Below, one piece after another: positions 1-7,653 of a stretch of 64,000 nucleotides of DNA. The notes under the pieces are model-generated. The model saw nothing but the letters and a program-made list of their open reading frames with translations, was not told where the DNA came from and searched no databases. A program made the position numbers and the translations under genes. Source of the stretch: DATFVJ01 sp963727015 (GTDB taxonomy: Bacteria > Actinomycetota > Actinomycetes > Streptosporangiales > Streptosporangiaceae). The stretch is taken from the NCBI GenBank assembly GCA_963727015.1, contig CAVSEV010000012.1, positions 1-64,000 on the forward strand, read 5' to 3'. The stretch's first letter is position 1. Each line of letters begins with the position of its first letter.

Positions 1-2
1 GG

Positions 3-131
3 CCGCTACTGACCGGCACGGGCTCACCAGCCGGACAGCCAGCAGCCCGCCTCTACACACTGGCCGACATTTCCGCGTACGCCGCACGCCAGGGCATCAC
101 GCCCCGGCCGGAGTCGAAATCAGCGTGTTAA
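3..131 (+). pseudogene. C-terminal tail of an unrecognised protein
   Basis: An open frame enters from the left edge and stops at TAA 129-131. The visible residues include LYTLADISAYAARQG, which looks like genuine protein rather than a shadow frame, but I cannot assign a family. Its start lies outside the window or has been lost. Confidence 0.3.
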
Positions 132-211
132 TCATCTGCGAGCTCTTACCGGTTCGTGCGCTATTACACCGGGGCCGCCGCCTACCGGCGCAAGGGCCCC
201 CTGCTCCGTTG

Positions 212-304
212 CGGCGCGCCGTTGCCGGCGCAGTCCTTGACCGGCTGGTGTCCGATCTTTCCCTGACGGCGGTGCTCCGGGACGTTGTGCTGCCGTATCT
301 CAAC
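212..304 (+). pseudogene. Fragment of a B12-binding regulator (CarH/LitR-like), N-cap region
   Basis: The translated piece contains DRLVSDLSLTAVLRDVVLPY, which resembles the helical cap preceding the cobalamin-binding fold in MerR/LitR/CarH-type regulators. No start codon, DNA-binding domain or Rossmann fold can be followed in the same frame. The piece is followed by a degraded SDR gene, the same order seen at 3746-4428, which supports the assignment. The family call is inference from a short match. Confidence 0.35.
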
Positions 305-489
305 CGACGTCCGCCGGGTGACGATCCCGCTGGCCATCGATGACCGCAGCACGATCTGGCTGTGCCTGGTGGACCGGGCCAGCGCCTCCTGCTGCGTGGG
401 CACCCGGCCGTGCCCCGCCCTGGCCGAAACCCCGGCGCTGGCGCGGCGGCTGCCGGCTCCCGTCGTGCGCGCGCGATCGTTTTCCATGC

Positions 490-1616
490 TGAGCGTCACC
501 GTGCGGGCTGGGCGGCCGGCTGGTGTGCCGGAGCTTCTGGCGGCCGGTTACCGGGTCCGGCGCATGGCGCGCGAGGCCGGCCGACTGGCGGGCTTCCCGT
601 GGATCGGCCAGGTCGAGGTGGCCGAGGCCGACGCGCTTGACCCGGCTTCCCTTCGGCCGGAACTGGCCGGGGTGGACGTGGCGTACTACCTGATCCACTC
701 GCTGGGCTCCGGCCCTGTGTTCGAGGCCACCGACCGCGCAGCCGCGGAAACCTTCGCGGCCTGTGCCCGCAGCGCCGGGGTCAGCCGGATCATCTACCTG
801 GGCGGCCTGCGCCCGCCGGGCGAGGGGCTGTACCCGCACCTGCGTTCCCGGGCCGAGGTCGGGGACATCCTGCTCGGCTCCGGGGTGCCAACAGCGGTGC
901 TGCGGGCCGGGGTGATCATCGGGTCCGGATCGGCCTCGTTCGAGATGCTGCAGTACCTGACCGAACGGCTGCCGGTCATGATCACGCCGAAATGGGGTGC
1001 GGTCACGACTCAGCCAATCGCCATCCAGGACGTGCTGGGCACGCTGACCGGCTGTCCGCGGCTGCCCCGGAGGTGAACCGGGCGTTCGACATCGGCGGGG
1101 CCGGACGTGCTCACCTACGCGGAGATGATGCAAAGGTACGCCGCAGTGGCCGGCCTGCGGCCGCGGCTGCTGCTGCCGGTGGGCGTTCTCAGCCCGTCGC
1201 TGTCCAGCCATTGGGTCGGGCTGGTTGGTACTCCTGGTCGCTCGCGTGGGCCGTGCGCGGCTGCCTGGACCGGGCGGCTGGCGGGGCAGGACTGCGGCGC
1301 GGCCGACGCGATCCGGACCATCTGCGGCCAGGCGACGCGCTCGACTTCTGGCGGTAGAGGCGATCGAGCGGGCCACCTGCTGCGGCTGGGCGCCGAGATG
1401 AAACTGCCCGGCCTGGCCTGGCTGGAATTGTCAGTAGGCGAACGTGCCGGGCAGACGGTCTACCGGCAGCGCGCCTTGTTCCATTCACGTGGCCTGGCAG
1501 GCCACCTCTACTGGCGCGCGTTGCTGCCACTGCATGCCATCGTCTTTGGCGGCATGGCCCGCAACATCACCCGGGCAGCCAGCACACCCGGGCGCTCCCC
1601 CTCCGTGCGCAGATAG
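490..1616 (+). pseudogene. NAD(P)-binding SDR with DUF2867-like tail, multiply frameshifted
   Basis: The middle part reads as an extended/atypical short-chain dehydrogenase: DVAYYLIHSLGSG, a VSRIIYLGGLRPPGEG strand, and an AVLRAGVIIGSGSASFE substrate-side segment. The remainder appears in other frames: FDIGGPDVLTYAEMMQRYA near 1085-1140, then PGLAWLELSVGERAGQTVYR and LAGHLYWRALLPLHAIVFGG near 1400-1560, typical of the C-terminal DUF2867 domain. At least three frame changes separate these parts, and the N-terminal nucleotide-binding glycines are also out of frame. It is therefore a pseudogene, unless the frameshifts are sequencing errors. A second, N-terminal-only paralog lies at 4000-4428 on the other side of the heliorhodopsin gene. 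Confidence 0.7.
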
Positions 1617-1715
1617 TCCTTGGTAGCAGGCATGGCTGCCGTGGTGCGCCATGCGCAGCGGCAATTGCGCGGTCAGCGGGGCTGCGCGGTCTGCTGGAGG
1701 TGACTGGCGCCGGGC

Positions 1716-1732
1716 GGGACCTTTGCCCCTAC
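1716..1732. promoter_or_regulatory. DosR/DevR-box-like dyad upstream of heliorhodopsin
   Basis: The bases GGGACCTTTGCCCCTAC fit the pattern GGGNCNWWNGNCCC, which I recall as the core of DosR/DevR-type operators in actinobacteria. It lies about 55 bp upstream of the heliorhodopsin start. The identical 17-mer occurs at 44050-44066, upstream of a cyclic-nucleotide-binding gene. Binding by a DosR-like regulator is inference. Confidence 0.45.
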
Positions 1733-1785
1733 AGGTCGCCCCGCTGGCCAGGTCAGCCTCGTAGTGGTGTGCGCACAGAGGGGGA

Positions 1786-2580
1786 GTGATGGCGGTCGGC
1801 AGCAGCCCGGTGGTGGACAGTGTTCCGGCGCAAACAAGGCAGCGTTACCGGCGGCTGCGGGTGCTCAACGTCTTGGCCGGTGTGCTGCTGGTGGCGGAGG
1901 CGGCGTTCATGCTGGTGGCCAGCAATAATCTGGCGCTGCCGGTGACCGCGTCGTATCTGCGGAACGACCCGGTCGCTGTCACCGGGCCGACGATGCCGCA
2001 GGTGGTGTTCTTGCTCCGGATCGGCCCGGCGGTGGCTTTCTTCCTTGCCCTGGCGGCGCTGGACCATCTGCTGGTCGCGGCGCCGTCGGTGCACCGCTGG
2101 TATGAGCACGGGCTGGCCCGCCGCGCTAACTACGCGCGGTGGATCGAGTACTCCATCAGCGCGTCGGTGATGATCGTCCTGATCGGGCTGTTCGTGGGCA
2201 TCCGCGACCTGGCTGCCGTGGTCGCTATCTTCGCGGCGAACACGGCGATGATCTTGTTCGGCCTGCTGATGGAGCGCCAGCAGCGGCCGGGCGCCGCCGA
2301 CTGGAGCGCCTTCTGGTTCGGCTCACTCGTGGGCGTCGTGCCCTGGGTATTGATCGCGGTCTACGTCGCGCAGCCGGCCCAGGTGCCGGGGTTTGTCTAT
2401 GCCATCACCATCGTCCAGTTCGTGCTGTTCTTCAGCTTCGCGGTCAACATGGCGCTGCAGTACGCGCAGGTCGGGCGCTGGCGCGACTACCTCCACGGCG
2501 AGGTCGTCTACATCGCCTTGAGCCTCACCGCCAAATCACTGCTCGCCTGGCTCATCTTCGCCAACGTCTTGCGTACATAG
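1786..2580 (+). CDS. Heliorhodopsin
   Basis: This 264-residue protein has seven hydrophobic segments and the diagnostic heliorhodopsin motifs. Helix 3 carries the counterion glutamate in RWIEYSISASVM (E121). The last helix carries the retinal Schiff-base lysine in LSLTAKSLLAW (K250). ANTAMILFG and NMALQY are also typical. Heliorhodopsins bind retinal and have an inverted membrane topology with a cytoplasmic N-terminus. They show slow photocycles and usually no ion pumping, so a light-sensing or regulatory role is thought likely. The start is GTG 1786 or, equally likely, ATG 1789; both follow the purine-rich GAGGGGGAG. The gene is intact while its neighbours on both sides are decayed. No carotenoid or retinal synthesis gene is visible in the window. 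The family call is firm; the function is not. Confidence 0.93.
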   Translation: MMAVGSSPVVDSVPAQTRQRYRRLRVLNVLAGVLLVAEAAFMLVASNNLALPVTASYLRNDPVAVTGPTMPQVVFLLRIGPAVAFFLALAALDHLLVAAPSVHRWYEHGLARRANYARWIEYSISASVMIVLIGLFVGIRDLAAVVAIFAANTAMILFGLLMERQQRPGAADWSAFWFGSLVGVVPWVLIAVYVAQPAQVPGFVYAITIVQFVLFFSFAVNMALQYAQVGRWRDYLHGEVVYIALSLTAKSLLAWLIFANVLRT

Positions 2581-2657
2581 GCGCGGTCGGCTGTGATCCG
2601 GCGCAGCGCAGCGGGAGGTCAAAGCGGCTGGCTACATGGACCGGGCCATGGGCACAA

Positions 2658-2675
2658 CCCGGCGGTTCAGCCGGG
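2658..2675. terminator. Possible shared terminator hairpin
   Basis: CCCGGC and GCCGGG pair around a six-base loop between the convergent heliorhodopsin and DUF6512 genes, just reaching into the DUF6512 stop region. There is no T-tract, so this is a weak candidate. Confidence 0.25.
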
Positions 2676-3164
2676 CTGGAAGACAGGCAGGTCTGGCGGC
2701 GTCGCAGTCCAGATCGCATACAGGACCAGCAGGGCCAGCAGACCGAGCACAGAAACCACCGCCGGCGGGACAGTGATCTGCTTGGAGAGCATGACCCGCA
2801 GGTGCAGCCACTGCCCACCCGCCACGACCAGTACGAACGAGGTGATGTCGGCCCACAAGATCGGCCCGGTCCCCAGAGCCCCGGTATAGGTGTAGAAGAT
2901 GGCGACGATGGCCAGAGCCCCCAGGATCGCCTCCACCAGCGTCGCCCACGCCACCCGCCGGACCTCATGCAGCAGGACCGCCTCCACTGCCCCGGCAACG
3001 ACCACGGGGACGACCAGCAGCTTGGTGTGTTCCCACACACTCTCATTGACGGGACTGACCAGCCCGGCCAGAGCGTTCTGTCCCGACCAGCCGTAAACGA
3101 AGTGCAGCAGCGTGCCCGCAATGACGATCGCCACTCCGGCGGTCGCAGCCAGCCTGCGCTCCAC
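2667..3164 (-). CDS. DUF6512 family four- to five-helix membrane protein
   Basis: The 165-residue product starts at GTG 3164 and contains the family-typical segment SPVNESVWEHTKLL after a first hydrophobic helix. Further membrane segments lie near residues 50-70, 75-95, 100-120 and 130-150. No enzymatic function is known for the family. It follows the SOUL gene with only 3 bp between, so the two are probably co-transcribed, convergent to the heliorhodopsin gene. A GAGGAG Shine-Dalgarno-like sequence lies at 3171-3176, inside the end of the upstream gene. Confidence 0.8.
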   Translation of the reverse strand: MERRLAATAGVAIVIAGTLLHFVYGWSGQNALAGLVSPVNESVWEHTKLLVVPVVVAGAVEAVLLHEVRRVAWATLVEAILGALAIVAIFYTYTGALGTGPILWADITSFVLVVAGGQWLHLRVMLSKQITVPPAVVSVLGLLALLVLYAIWTATPPDLPVFQPG

Positions 3165-3167
3165 CCT

Positions 3168-3732
3168 TTACTCCTCGACGGGTTGCACGACCTCGTTCCG
3201 GCGGAGGAACCATGGCGTCCAGGGCGGGTTGAAGCGGGCATAACGTACCGGTCCGGCCGGGCGGAGGCCTGCCGCGACGACGGCCTGGTGGAGCGCCGCC
3301 GCGCGTTCCTCGAACCCGTTACGTGTCCACCGGCCGGAGAACCGCACCGCTGCCGCCAGCTGCTGCGGGATCTCCCGGGTCCGCACCCGGGCATCGTCGG
3401 GCACCGGCAGCGTCTGGGCGGTGAAGTGCGATGGCATCACAAACTGCACCAGGTAGCTGCCGGGCCGGCCGGTGGCCTGCTGCACCACCGGGGCCGTCAT
3501 TGCGATACTTTTCCGGGCCGGCCTCCTGCTGGGTGACCGGCGCCGTCATCGCGATCCGGCGGCGCGAGCGGTTGGCGCCATTGATGAACCCCGCCAGCGG
3601 GCGGAACGCACGGTTGGGTGCCTCATCAAACGAGCCGTCCACCTCGATCTCGGCCACCAGGTGCGCCGGATAGCGGCGTAGCTCGAACCCGTCCCGGCGG
3701 TCCACCACCTCATACGGCTGCTGCCCGGTCAT
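3168..3732 (-). pseudogene. SOUL-family heme-binding protein, one frameshift
   Basis: The N-terminal half (YEVVDRRDGFELRRYPAHLV, then a RRRIAMTAPVTQQ segment) and the C-terminal half (SYLVQFVMPSHFTAQTLPVP to RNEVVQPVEE) are each well matched to SOUL/HEBP proteins. They lie in different frames that meet near 3500. Total length, about 185 residues, is normal for the family. SOUL proteins bind heme or tetrapyrroles. The gene is directly upstream of DUF6512. One base change would restore the frame, so a sequencing error is possible. Confidence 0.75.
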
Positions 3733-3745
3733 CTCTGCCCCCGCG

Positions 3746-4012
3746 CAGGAATTCGGCTATCTCGGGTCAAGCGCCCCGGCCGGGGAGCTGGAGCGGGCCG
3801 TCGGCGCCACGCGTCCTGGCCTGGTCGTCCTCGCCGCCACCGTCCCGGAGACCCTCGAGCCGCTCCGCCCGCAGCTCGGCTCACTGGCCCGGCGCGCCCC
3901 GCTCGCCCTCGCCGGAGCCGGCGCCACACCGCAGATCGCCAGCGCCGCAGGGGCCCGGCTGCTGGCGGGCGACCCAGTGACCGGGGCGGAGCGGGCCGGG
4001 TGGCCGCGGTGA
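3746..4012 (+). pseudogene. C-terminal half of a cobalamin-binding regulator (CarH/LitR-like)
   Basis: The frame reads YLGSSAPAGELERAVGATRP, LVVLAATVPETLEPLRPQLG, LALAGAGATPQIASAAGARL and ends LLAGDPVTGAERAGWPR. This is the second half of a B12-binding Rossmann domain as found in MerR-family LitR/CarH photoreceptor regulators. The DNA-binding half and the start are missing, with a break near 3745. Its stop overlaps the start of the SDR gene by 13 bp, indicating an ancestral coupled pair. Confidence 0.6.
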
Positions 4013-4428
4013 AAGTGCTCGTGGCCGGCGCGTCCGGTTTCGTCGGCCGCCGGCTGTGCCCGGCCCTGGCCGGCGCCGGCCACGACGTCGTCGCCATGAC
4101 CCGCAACCCCGCCGGCTACGCCGGAACCGGCACACCCGTCCACGCAGACGTTCACGACCCCGCCACCCTGGGCACCGCGATGGCCGGCTGCCAGGTGGCC
4201 TACTACCTCGTGCACTCGCTCGCCGACGCGGACTTCGAACGCAAAGACGCAGCCGCCGCGGCGGCATTCGGGCAGGCGGGGGCGCGGGCCGGGCTGCAGC
4301 GCATCATCTACCTCGGAGGGCTCGGCGACGCCCGCAACCTCCTTGACTTGCCCGACGCACCGAACGACGACCGCGGGGAAGCGCAACATTCCGCAACCGG
4401 CAGGACAGGGAGCCAAGCATGCGCCTAG
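4000..4428 (+). pseudogene. SDR N-terminal domain, truncated
   Basis: GTG 4000 begins VKVLVAGASGFVGRRLCPAL, a glycine-rich GxxGxxG dinucleotide-binding motif. It continues through VAYYLVHSLADADFERKD to RIIYLGGLGDAR near residue 110. After that the sequence no longer matches the family, and the reading frame ends in unrelated residues. It is paralogous to the SDR remnant at 490-1616 and follows a B12-binding fragment in the same way. The C-terminal two thirds are missing. Confidence 0.65.
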
Positions 4429-4637
4429 GGTTCATCGGCAAGGATCCGGAGTCGAACCGACCGGGTCGCCCGCCGTGCACCGGACAGACCGCAAGACCTG
4501 GGTCGTGCAGGGCTGGATCGTCACCGACCCCGAAGCGCTCACCCAGATGAACCATTCCGGGCGGGGAGACGGCCGTCGAGATCCCGGAGAGGATCATTCA
4601 GTTCTTCAGGCAGGAGGACCGTGACGCCGGTAACTGA
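4419..4637 (+). pseudogene. Small conserved protein upstream of DUF6879, frameshifted
   Basis: ATG 4419 begins MRLGFIGKDPES. A second frame gives TWVVQGWIVTDPEALTQMN, and a third gives AVEIPERIIQFFRQEDRDAGN ending at TGA 4635-4637. Joined, these give a roughly 70-residue protein of the type commonly found just before DUF6879 genes in streptomycetes. It would overlap the start of DUF6879 by 17 bp. Two frame changes make it non-functional as read. Its function is unknown. Confidence 0.5.
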
Positions 4638-5139
4638 TGAGGAGTTCGATGAGCTGCTCACCAGCTTCGATCGTGAAGCCATCCATCTGGAGACGCGCGA
4701 CGCATACGGGACAGCCGTGGAGCTGCCGCACATGGCCAAGTGGGCGGCCGGAGAGCCCGATGACCTGGAATGGCTCCAAGGCTGGTGCGCCACCCTCCGC
4801 GAGGCCGTGAAGGCTGGCAAATCCGTCCGGCGGGCGCGGATTGTGTCCGAGCCGCTCAGCGACTATCAGCGCTGGTCTTTCAGCATCGCTGACCCGATGG
4901 TCGAAGCCGGTGAGGACATCCGGTGGTTCCCCCGCAGACTGGTGTCGTCGATCGCTGTGCCGGGAAACGACTTTTACCTGTTCGATGACCGGCTGATCGT
5001 GTTCGTGTTGTACGCGGGCAGCGGCCTGGCCACAGAGAAGCTGGTCTCGTCCGAACCCGCTGATATCCGGCTGTGCCGGTCTGCCTTCGAGGCCGCGTGG
5101 AAGCTGTCGATACCGCACAGTGAGTACAAGCCCGTCTAG
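4621..5139 (+). CDS. DUF6879 family protein
   Basis: The 172-residue product starts at GTG 4621, seven bases after an AGGAGG ribosome-binding site (4612-4617). It contains FDELLTSFDREAIHLETRDA, VRRARIVSEPLSDYQRWSF and a C-terminal DIRLCRSAFEAAWKLSIPH block, typical of DUF6879. The family has no established biochemical role but is almost always paired with a WhiJ-like XRE regulator. That is the case here: the next gene starts 20 bp before this one ends. A 446-bp segment covering residues 35 onward is repeated at 13074-13519. Confidence 0.85.
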   Translation: MTPVTDEEFDELLTSFDREAIHLETRDAYGTAVELPHMAKWAAGEPDDLEWLQGWCATLREAVKAGKSVRRARIVSEPLSDYQRWSFSIADPMVEAGEDIRWFPRRLVSSIAVPGNDFYLFDDRLIVFVLYAGSGLATEKLVSSEPADIRLCRSAFEAAWKLSIPHSEYKPV

Positions 5140-5440
5140 TTCCGCCAAGCAAGCGCAGGAGGCGCTGGGTATCCGCCTCCGGGAGCTTCGCAAGGACGCG
5201 GGCCTGTCGGCGCGGGCGCTCGCGGCGGCGACCGGTCAGCATTTCACCCGCGTTAGCAAGATCGAGCACGGGGTGCAGGCTCCGGCGGATGACGACATCC
5301 GCGCTTGGTGCCACACCTGCGGGGCCGCAGACCAGATCGCGGACTTGATTGCCACAGCGCGCGCTGTCGAGTCTGCTAATCTGGAATTCCGGCGGCAGGC
5401 CCGTGCCGGGATGAAGCGTGTTGTAGGGGCTCACACCACC
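5120..5440 (+). pseudogene. XRE-family helix-turn-helix regulator, C-terminally truncated
   Basis: GTG 5120 starts a protein with a clear Cro/CI-type HTH: GIRLRELRKDAGLSARALAA followed by TGQHFTRVSKIEHGVQAPAD. Family members are about 280 residues long. Here the match continues to NLEFRRQARAGMKR, near residue 100, and then stops; the frame runs on into sequence antisense to the nuclease gene. The effector-sensing C-terminus is lost. Confidence 0.75.
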
Positions 5441-5620
5441 GACCGCACCATTGCGCGAACACCGGGACGGGGCCACCTCGCGGCCCGTGTGCGCCACAGA
5501 CGCCACGGCAAGCTTTGGGGTCCGAGGCGTCTGGCGTTCTCGGCTGTGTGGCTCGCTCAGGGGCACGGAAACCGGAACGGGCCAGGTCCATGCTTGGGAC
5601 GCGGCTCTCGGGCGGCCAGC

Positions 5621-6425
5621 TCAGCCGTGGCCGGTGGTGAGGGCGAGGGTGAGTGTCATGGCGGCGTGGTCGGTCAGACCCTGCTGCCTGGGGCTGTGGA
5701 CGTAGCCGCAGAGGCGTACCTGTGCCGTGTGGTGCCTGGTGACGAATATGTGGTCGATGCGATATCCGTTGCCCTTGCGGCCGAACCAGCTGTGATCGCT
5801 GCCGTCCGGATGCATGGCCCGGTAGGCGTCGGCCATCCCGGCGGCCAGGAAGGAGCGGTAGAAGCCGTACTCCCAGTCACCGAAGACCGGCAGGTGCGGC
5901 ATGTGCCCTGGTTCGACGACATTCAGGTCCCCGGCGACGATGACCGGGCCGCCGAACCGGGCCAGGAAGCTGGGCAGCGCCTTGGCCACGGCATCCTGGA
6001 AAGCGCGCTTGCTCTCGTTGCGCCGGTGCTGGGGGCCACGCGAAGGCACATACAGGCCCAGCAGTGCGACGACGTGACCAGCGAAGTCCACCACTGCGGC
6101 CGGGCCACGATGGGGGAGCACCCCGATGCCGCTGGGGACCGGAGTGAGGTTCGGGCTGCGCGAGGCCAGGATGGCGCGGTAATCGGGTGCCGCCGGTTCA
6201 GGAGCCAGCACCGAGGAGTATCCGTGCTCGCCCAGAGCCTCAGTGAGGGCATGCCCGCCAGGCCCGGCGCCGACCTCGGTGACCACCACGAGATCCGCGT
6301 TCTCCTGGCTGGCAATCCAGGCGGCCTGGCGGCGGGCACGGCCGGGTGAGGCGTGCTGGGCGTTGAAGACCAGCAGCCGCAGCGTGCCAGTGGCAGGCCG
6401 GTGCGCAGGCTCGGGCGGAACCGTG
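5621..6425 (-). CDS. Endonuclease/exonuclease/phosphatase (EEP) family protein, 5' end disturbed
   Basis: The frame has EEP/exonuclease III-type catalytic motifs: VVVTEVG (metal-binding Glu), GDLNVVE (Asp/Asn), YRIDHIFV and LTDHAAM (Asp-His pair). The protein extends upstream through TLRLLVFNAQHASPG, the expected N-terminus, but no in-frame ATG or GTG precedes that segment. The frame instead runs into an integrase fragment near 6425. Initiation at the GTG near 6295 would delete the first strand. It probably acted in DNA repair or phosphodiester cleavage. The body (about 245 residues) is intact; the start was probably lost at a recombination junction. Confidence 0.7.
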
Positions 6426-6651
6426 GTTCGCCCGCGGCAAGGACGCCGGCGCGTTACTGCCAGTCCTGCAGGCCTACTTGGGCCACTCCTCGATCGCCGA
6501 CACCGACTACTACCTGAGGCTGACCGCCGAGTCCTACCCGCACATGCTCCGGCACCGGGCGTTTCCCCCCGATACCGCCAGCCTGCTACGGGGCCTCCTG
6601 GCAGCTACCCCGGCCGGACTTACACCGGCAAGCAACGACGAGCGCGACTAG
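6424..6651 (+). pseudogene. Tyrosine recombinase (phage integrase) C-terminal fragment
   Basis: The frame contains ALLPVLQAYLGHSSIADTDY followed by YLRLTAESYPHML. This is the LGH motif and tyrosine region of a site-specific integrase. Everything before the final 75 codons is missing. It abuts the broken start of the EEP gene on the left and the group II intron remnant on the right. Confidence 0.65.
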
Positions 6652-6689
6652 CGATCAACCGACTACATGATCAACCTCCAGTCTCTGGA

Positions 6690-7538
6690 CGCACAGCCGA
6701 GCAGATCAAGGCGGAACTGGCACGGTTCCTGCGAGAGACCCTCGCCCTGGAACTCAACCCGGACAAGACCCTGATCACCCACGCCCGCACCCAGCCGGCG
6801 CGGTTCCTCGGCTATGACATCATCGTCCAGCACTGCAACACGCGGATCACCCACGGCCTCCGTTCGGCCAACGGGAAGGTCGCGCTGCGGGTACCGCCGG
6901 ACGTGGTCAAGGCCCAGTGCGCCCGCTACCGGTCCCGGGGCAAGCCCTGGCACCGGTCCTGGCTCCAGAACCTGCCCGACTATGACATCGTGCGGATCTA
7001 CGGGGCCGAATACCGGGGCGTCGTGAACTACTACCTGCTCGCCCAGGACGTCTCGCGGCTCGGCACCTTGTGCTGGACCGCCCTGACATCGATGCTGAAG
7101 ACCCTGGCCGCCAAGCACAAGTCCACCGTCACCAAGATGGCCGCCCGGTTCACCGCGAAGGCCATCACAGCCGACGGCCCCAGGACCTGCTTCGAGGCCA
7201 GGATCCGGCGGGAGGGCAAGAAGGACCTGGTAGCACGATTCGGCGGGATACCCCTCAGGCAAGACAGGCGCGCGGTCATCACCGACCCCGCCCCGGTCCC
7301 GGTCACCACCTCACGCAAGGAGCTGATCCACCGGCTCCGCAAACGGCGGTGCGAGCTATGCGAGCACGGCGCCACGGTGGCAGTCCACCAGGTCACCGCG
7401 CTCGCTAGCCTCGGCAGGCCAGGACCGGGCCAGCCCGCGTGGGCCGCCCTCATGGCCAAGATGCGGCGCAAGACGCTCATCGTCTGCGGCACCTGCCATG
7501 ACTGGATCCACGCGAACCCCGTCGCGCACGCGGCATAA
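6690..7538 (+). pseudogene. Group II intron reverse transcriptase/maturase, C-terminal part
   Basis: The sequence starts within the end of the RT domain (FLRETLALELNPDKTLITHA, then RFLGYDI). It continues through the maturase (X) domain (YRGVVNYYLLAQDVSRLG, SMLKTLAAKHKSTVTKMAAR) and ends with an HNH endonuclease domain. That domain has CELCEHGATVAVHQV and CGTCHDWIHA, both zinc-binding cysteine pairs and the catalytic His. The catalytic YADD part of the RT is absent, so the element is 5'-truncated and cannot retrohome by itself. The ORF ends 9 bp before intron domain V. Confidence 0.88.
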
Positions 7539-7547
7539 ATCGCTGAA

Positions 7548-7652
7548 GAGCCCGGTGCACCGAAACGGTGCACGCCGGGTTCGGAGGGAGGCTGCCCGGA
7601 AAAAGGCCCGAGTTCATGCAGCATGAACCCGGGACCTCGCCGGGCAGCCCAC
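7548..7652 (+). ncRNA. Group II intron domains V and VI (3' end of intron)
   Basis: Bases 7548-7582 fold as domain V: GAGCCCGGTGC pairs with GCACGCCGGGTTC around a CGAAACG-type tetraloop stem, and the AGC catalytic-triad bases are present at the 5' side. The following 7588-7650 forms a long helix (GGCTGCCCGG with CCGGGCAGCC, inner GTTCATG/CATGAAC), consistent with domain VI or a merged terminator-like stem. The intron end is probably at the CCCAC of 7648-7652, immediately before the stop codon of the truncated B12-binding gene. Confidence 0.7.
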
Positions 7653-7653
7653 A

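Noticed and set aside
3746..3760. Vector or cloning scar at the GAATTC near 3749
   Set aside because: The bases fit codons at the break of the B12-binding fragment; a six-base site alone is expected by chance in 64 kb.
4440..4465. A GGTTCGACTCC-like tRNA T-arm on the minus strand
   Set aside because: No acceptor, D-arm or anticodon stem fits around it, and the bases are explained as codons of the small protein upstream of DUF6879.
7588..7650. Stand-alone intrinsic terminator
   Set aside because: It directly follows a convincing group II domain V and ends at the intron boundary, so domain VI (or a fused stem) explains it better; there is no T-tract.
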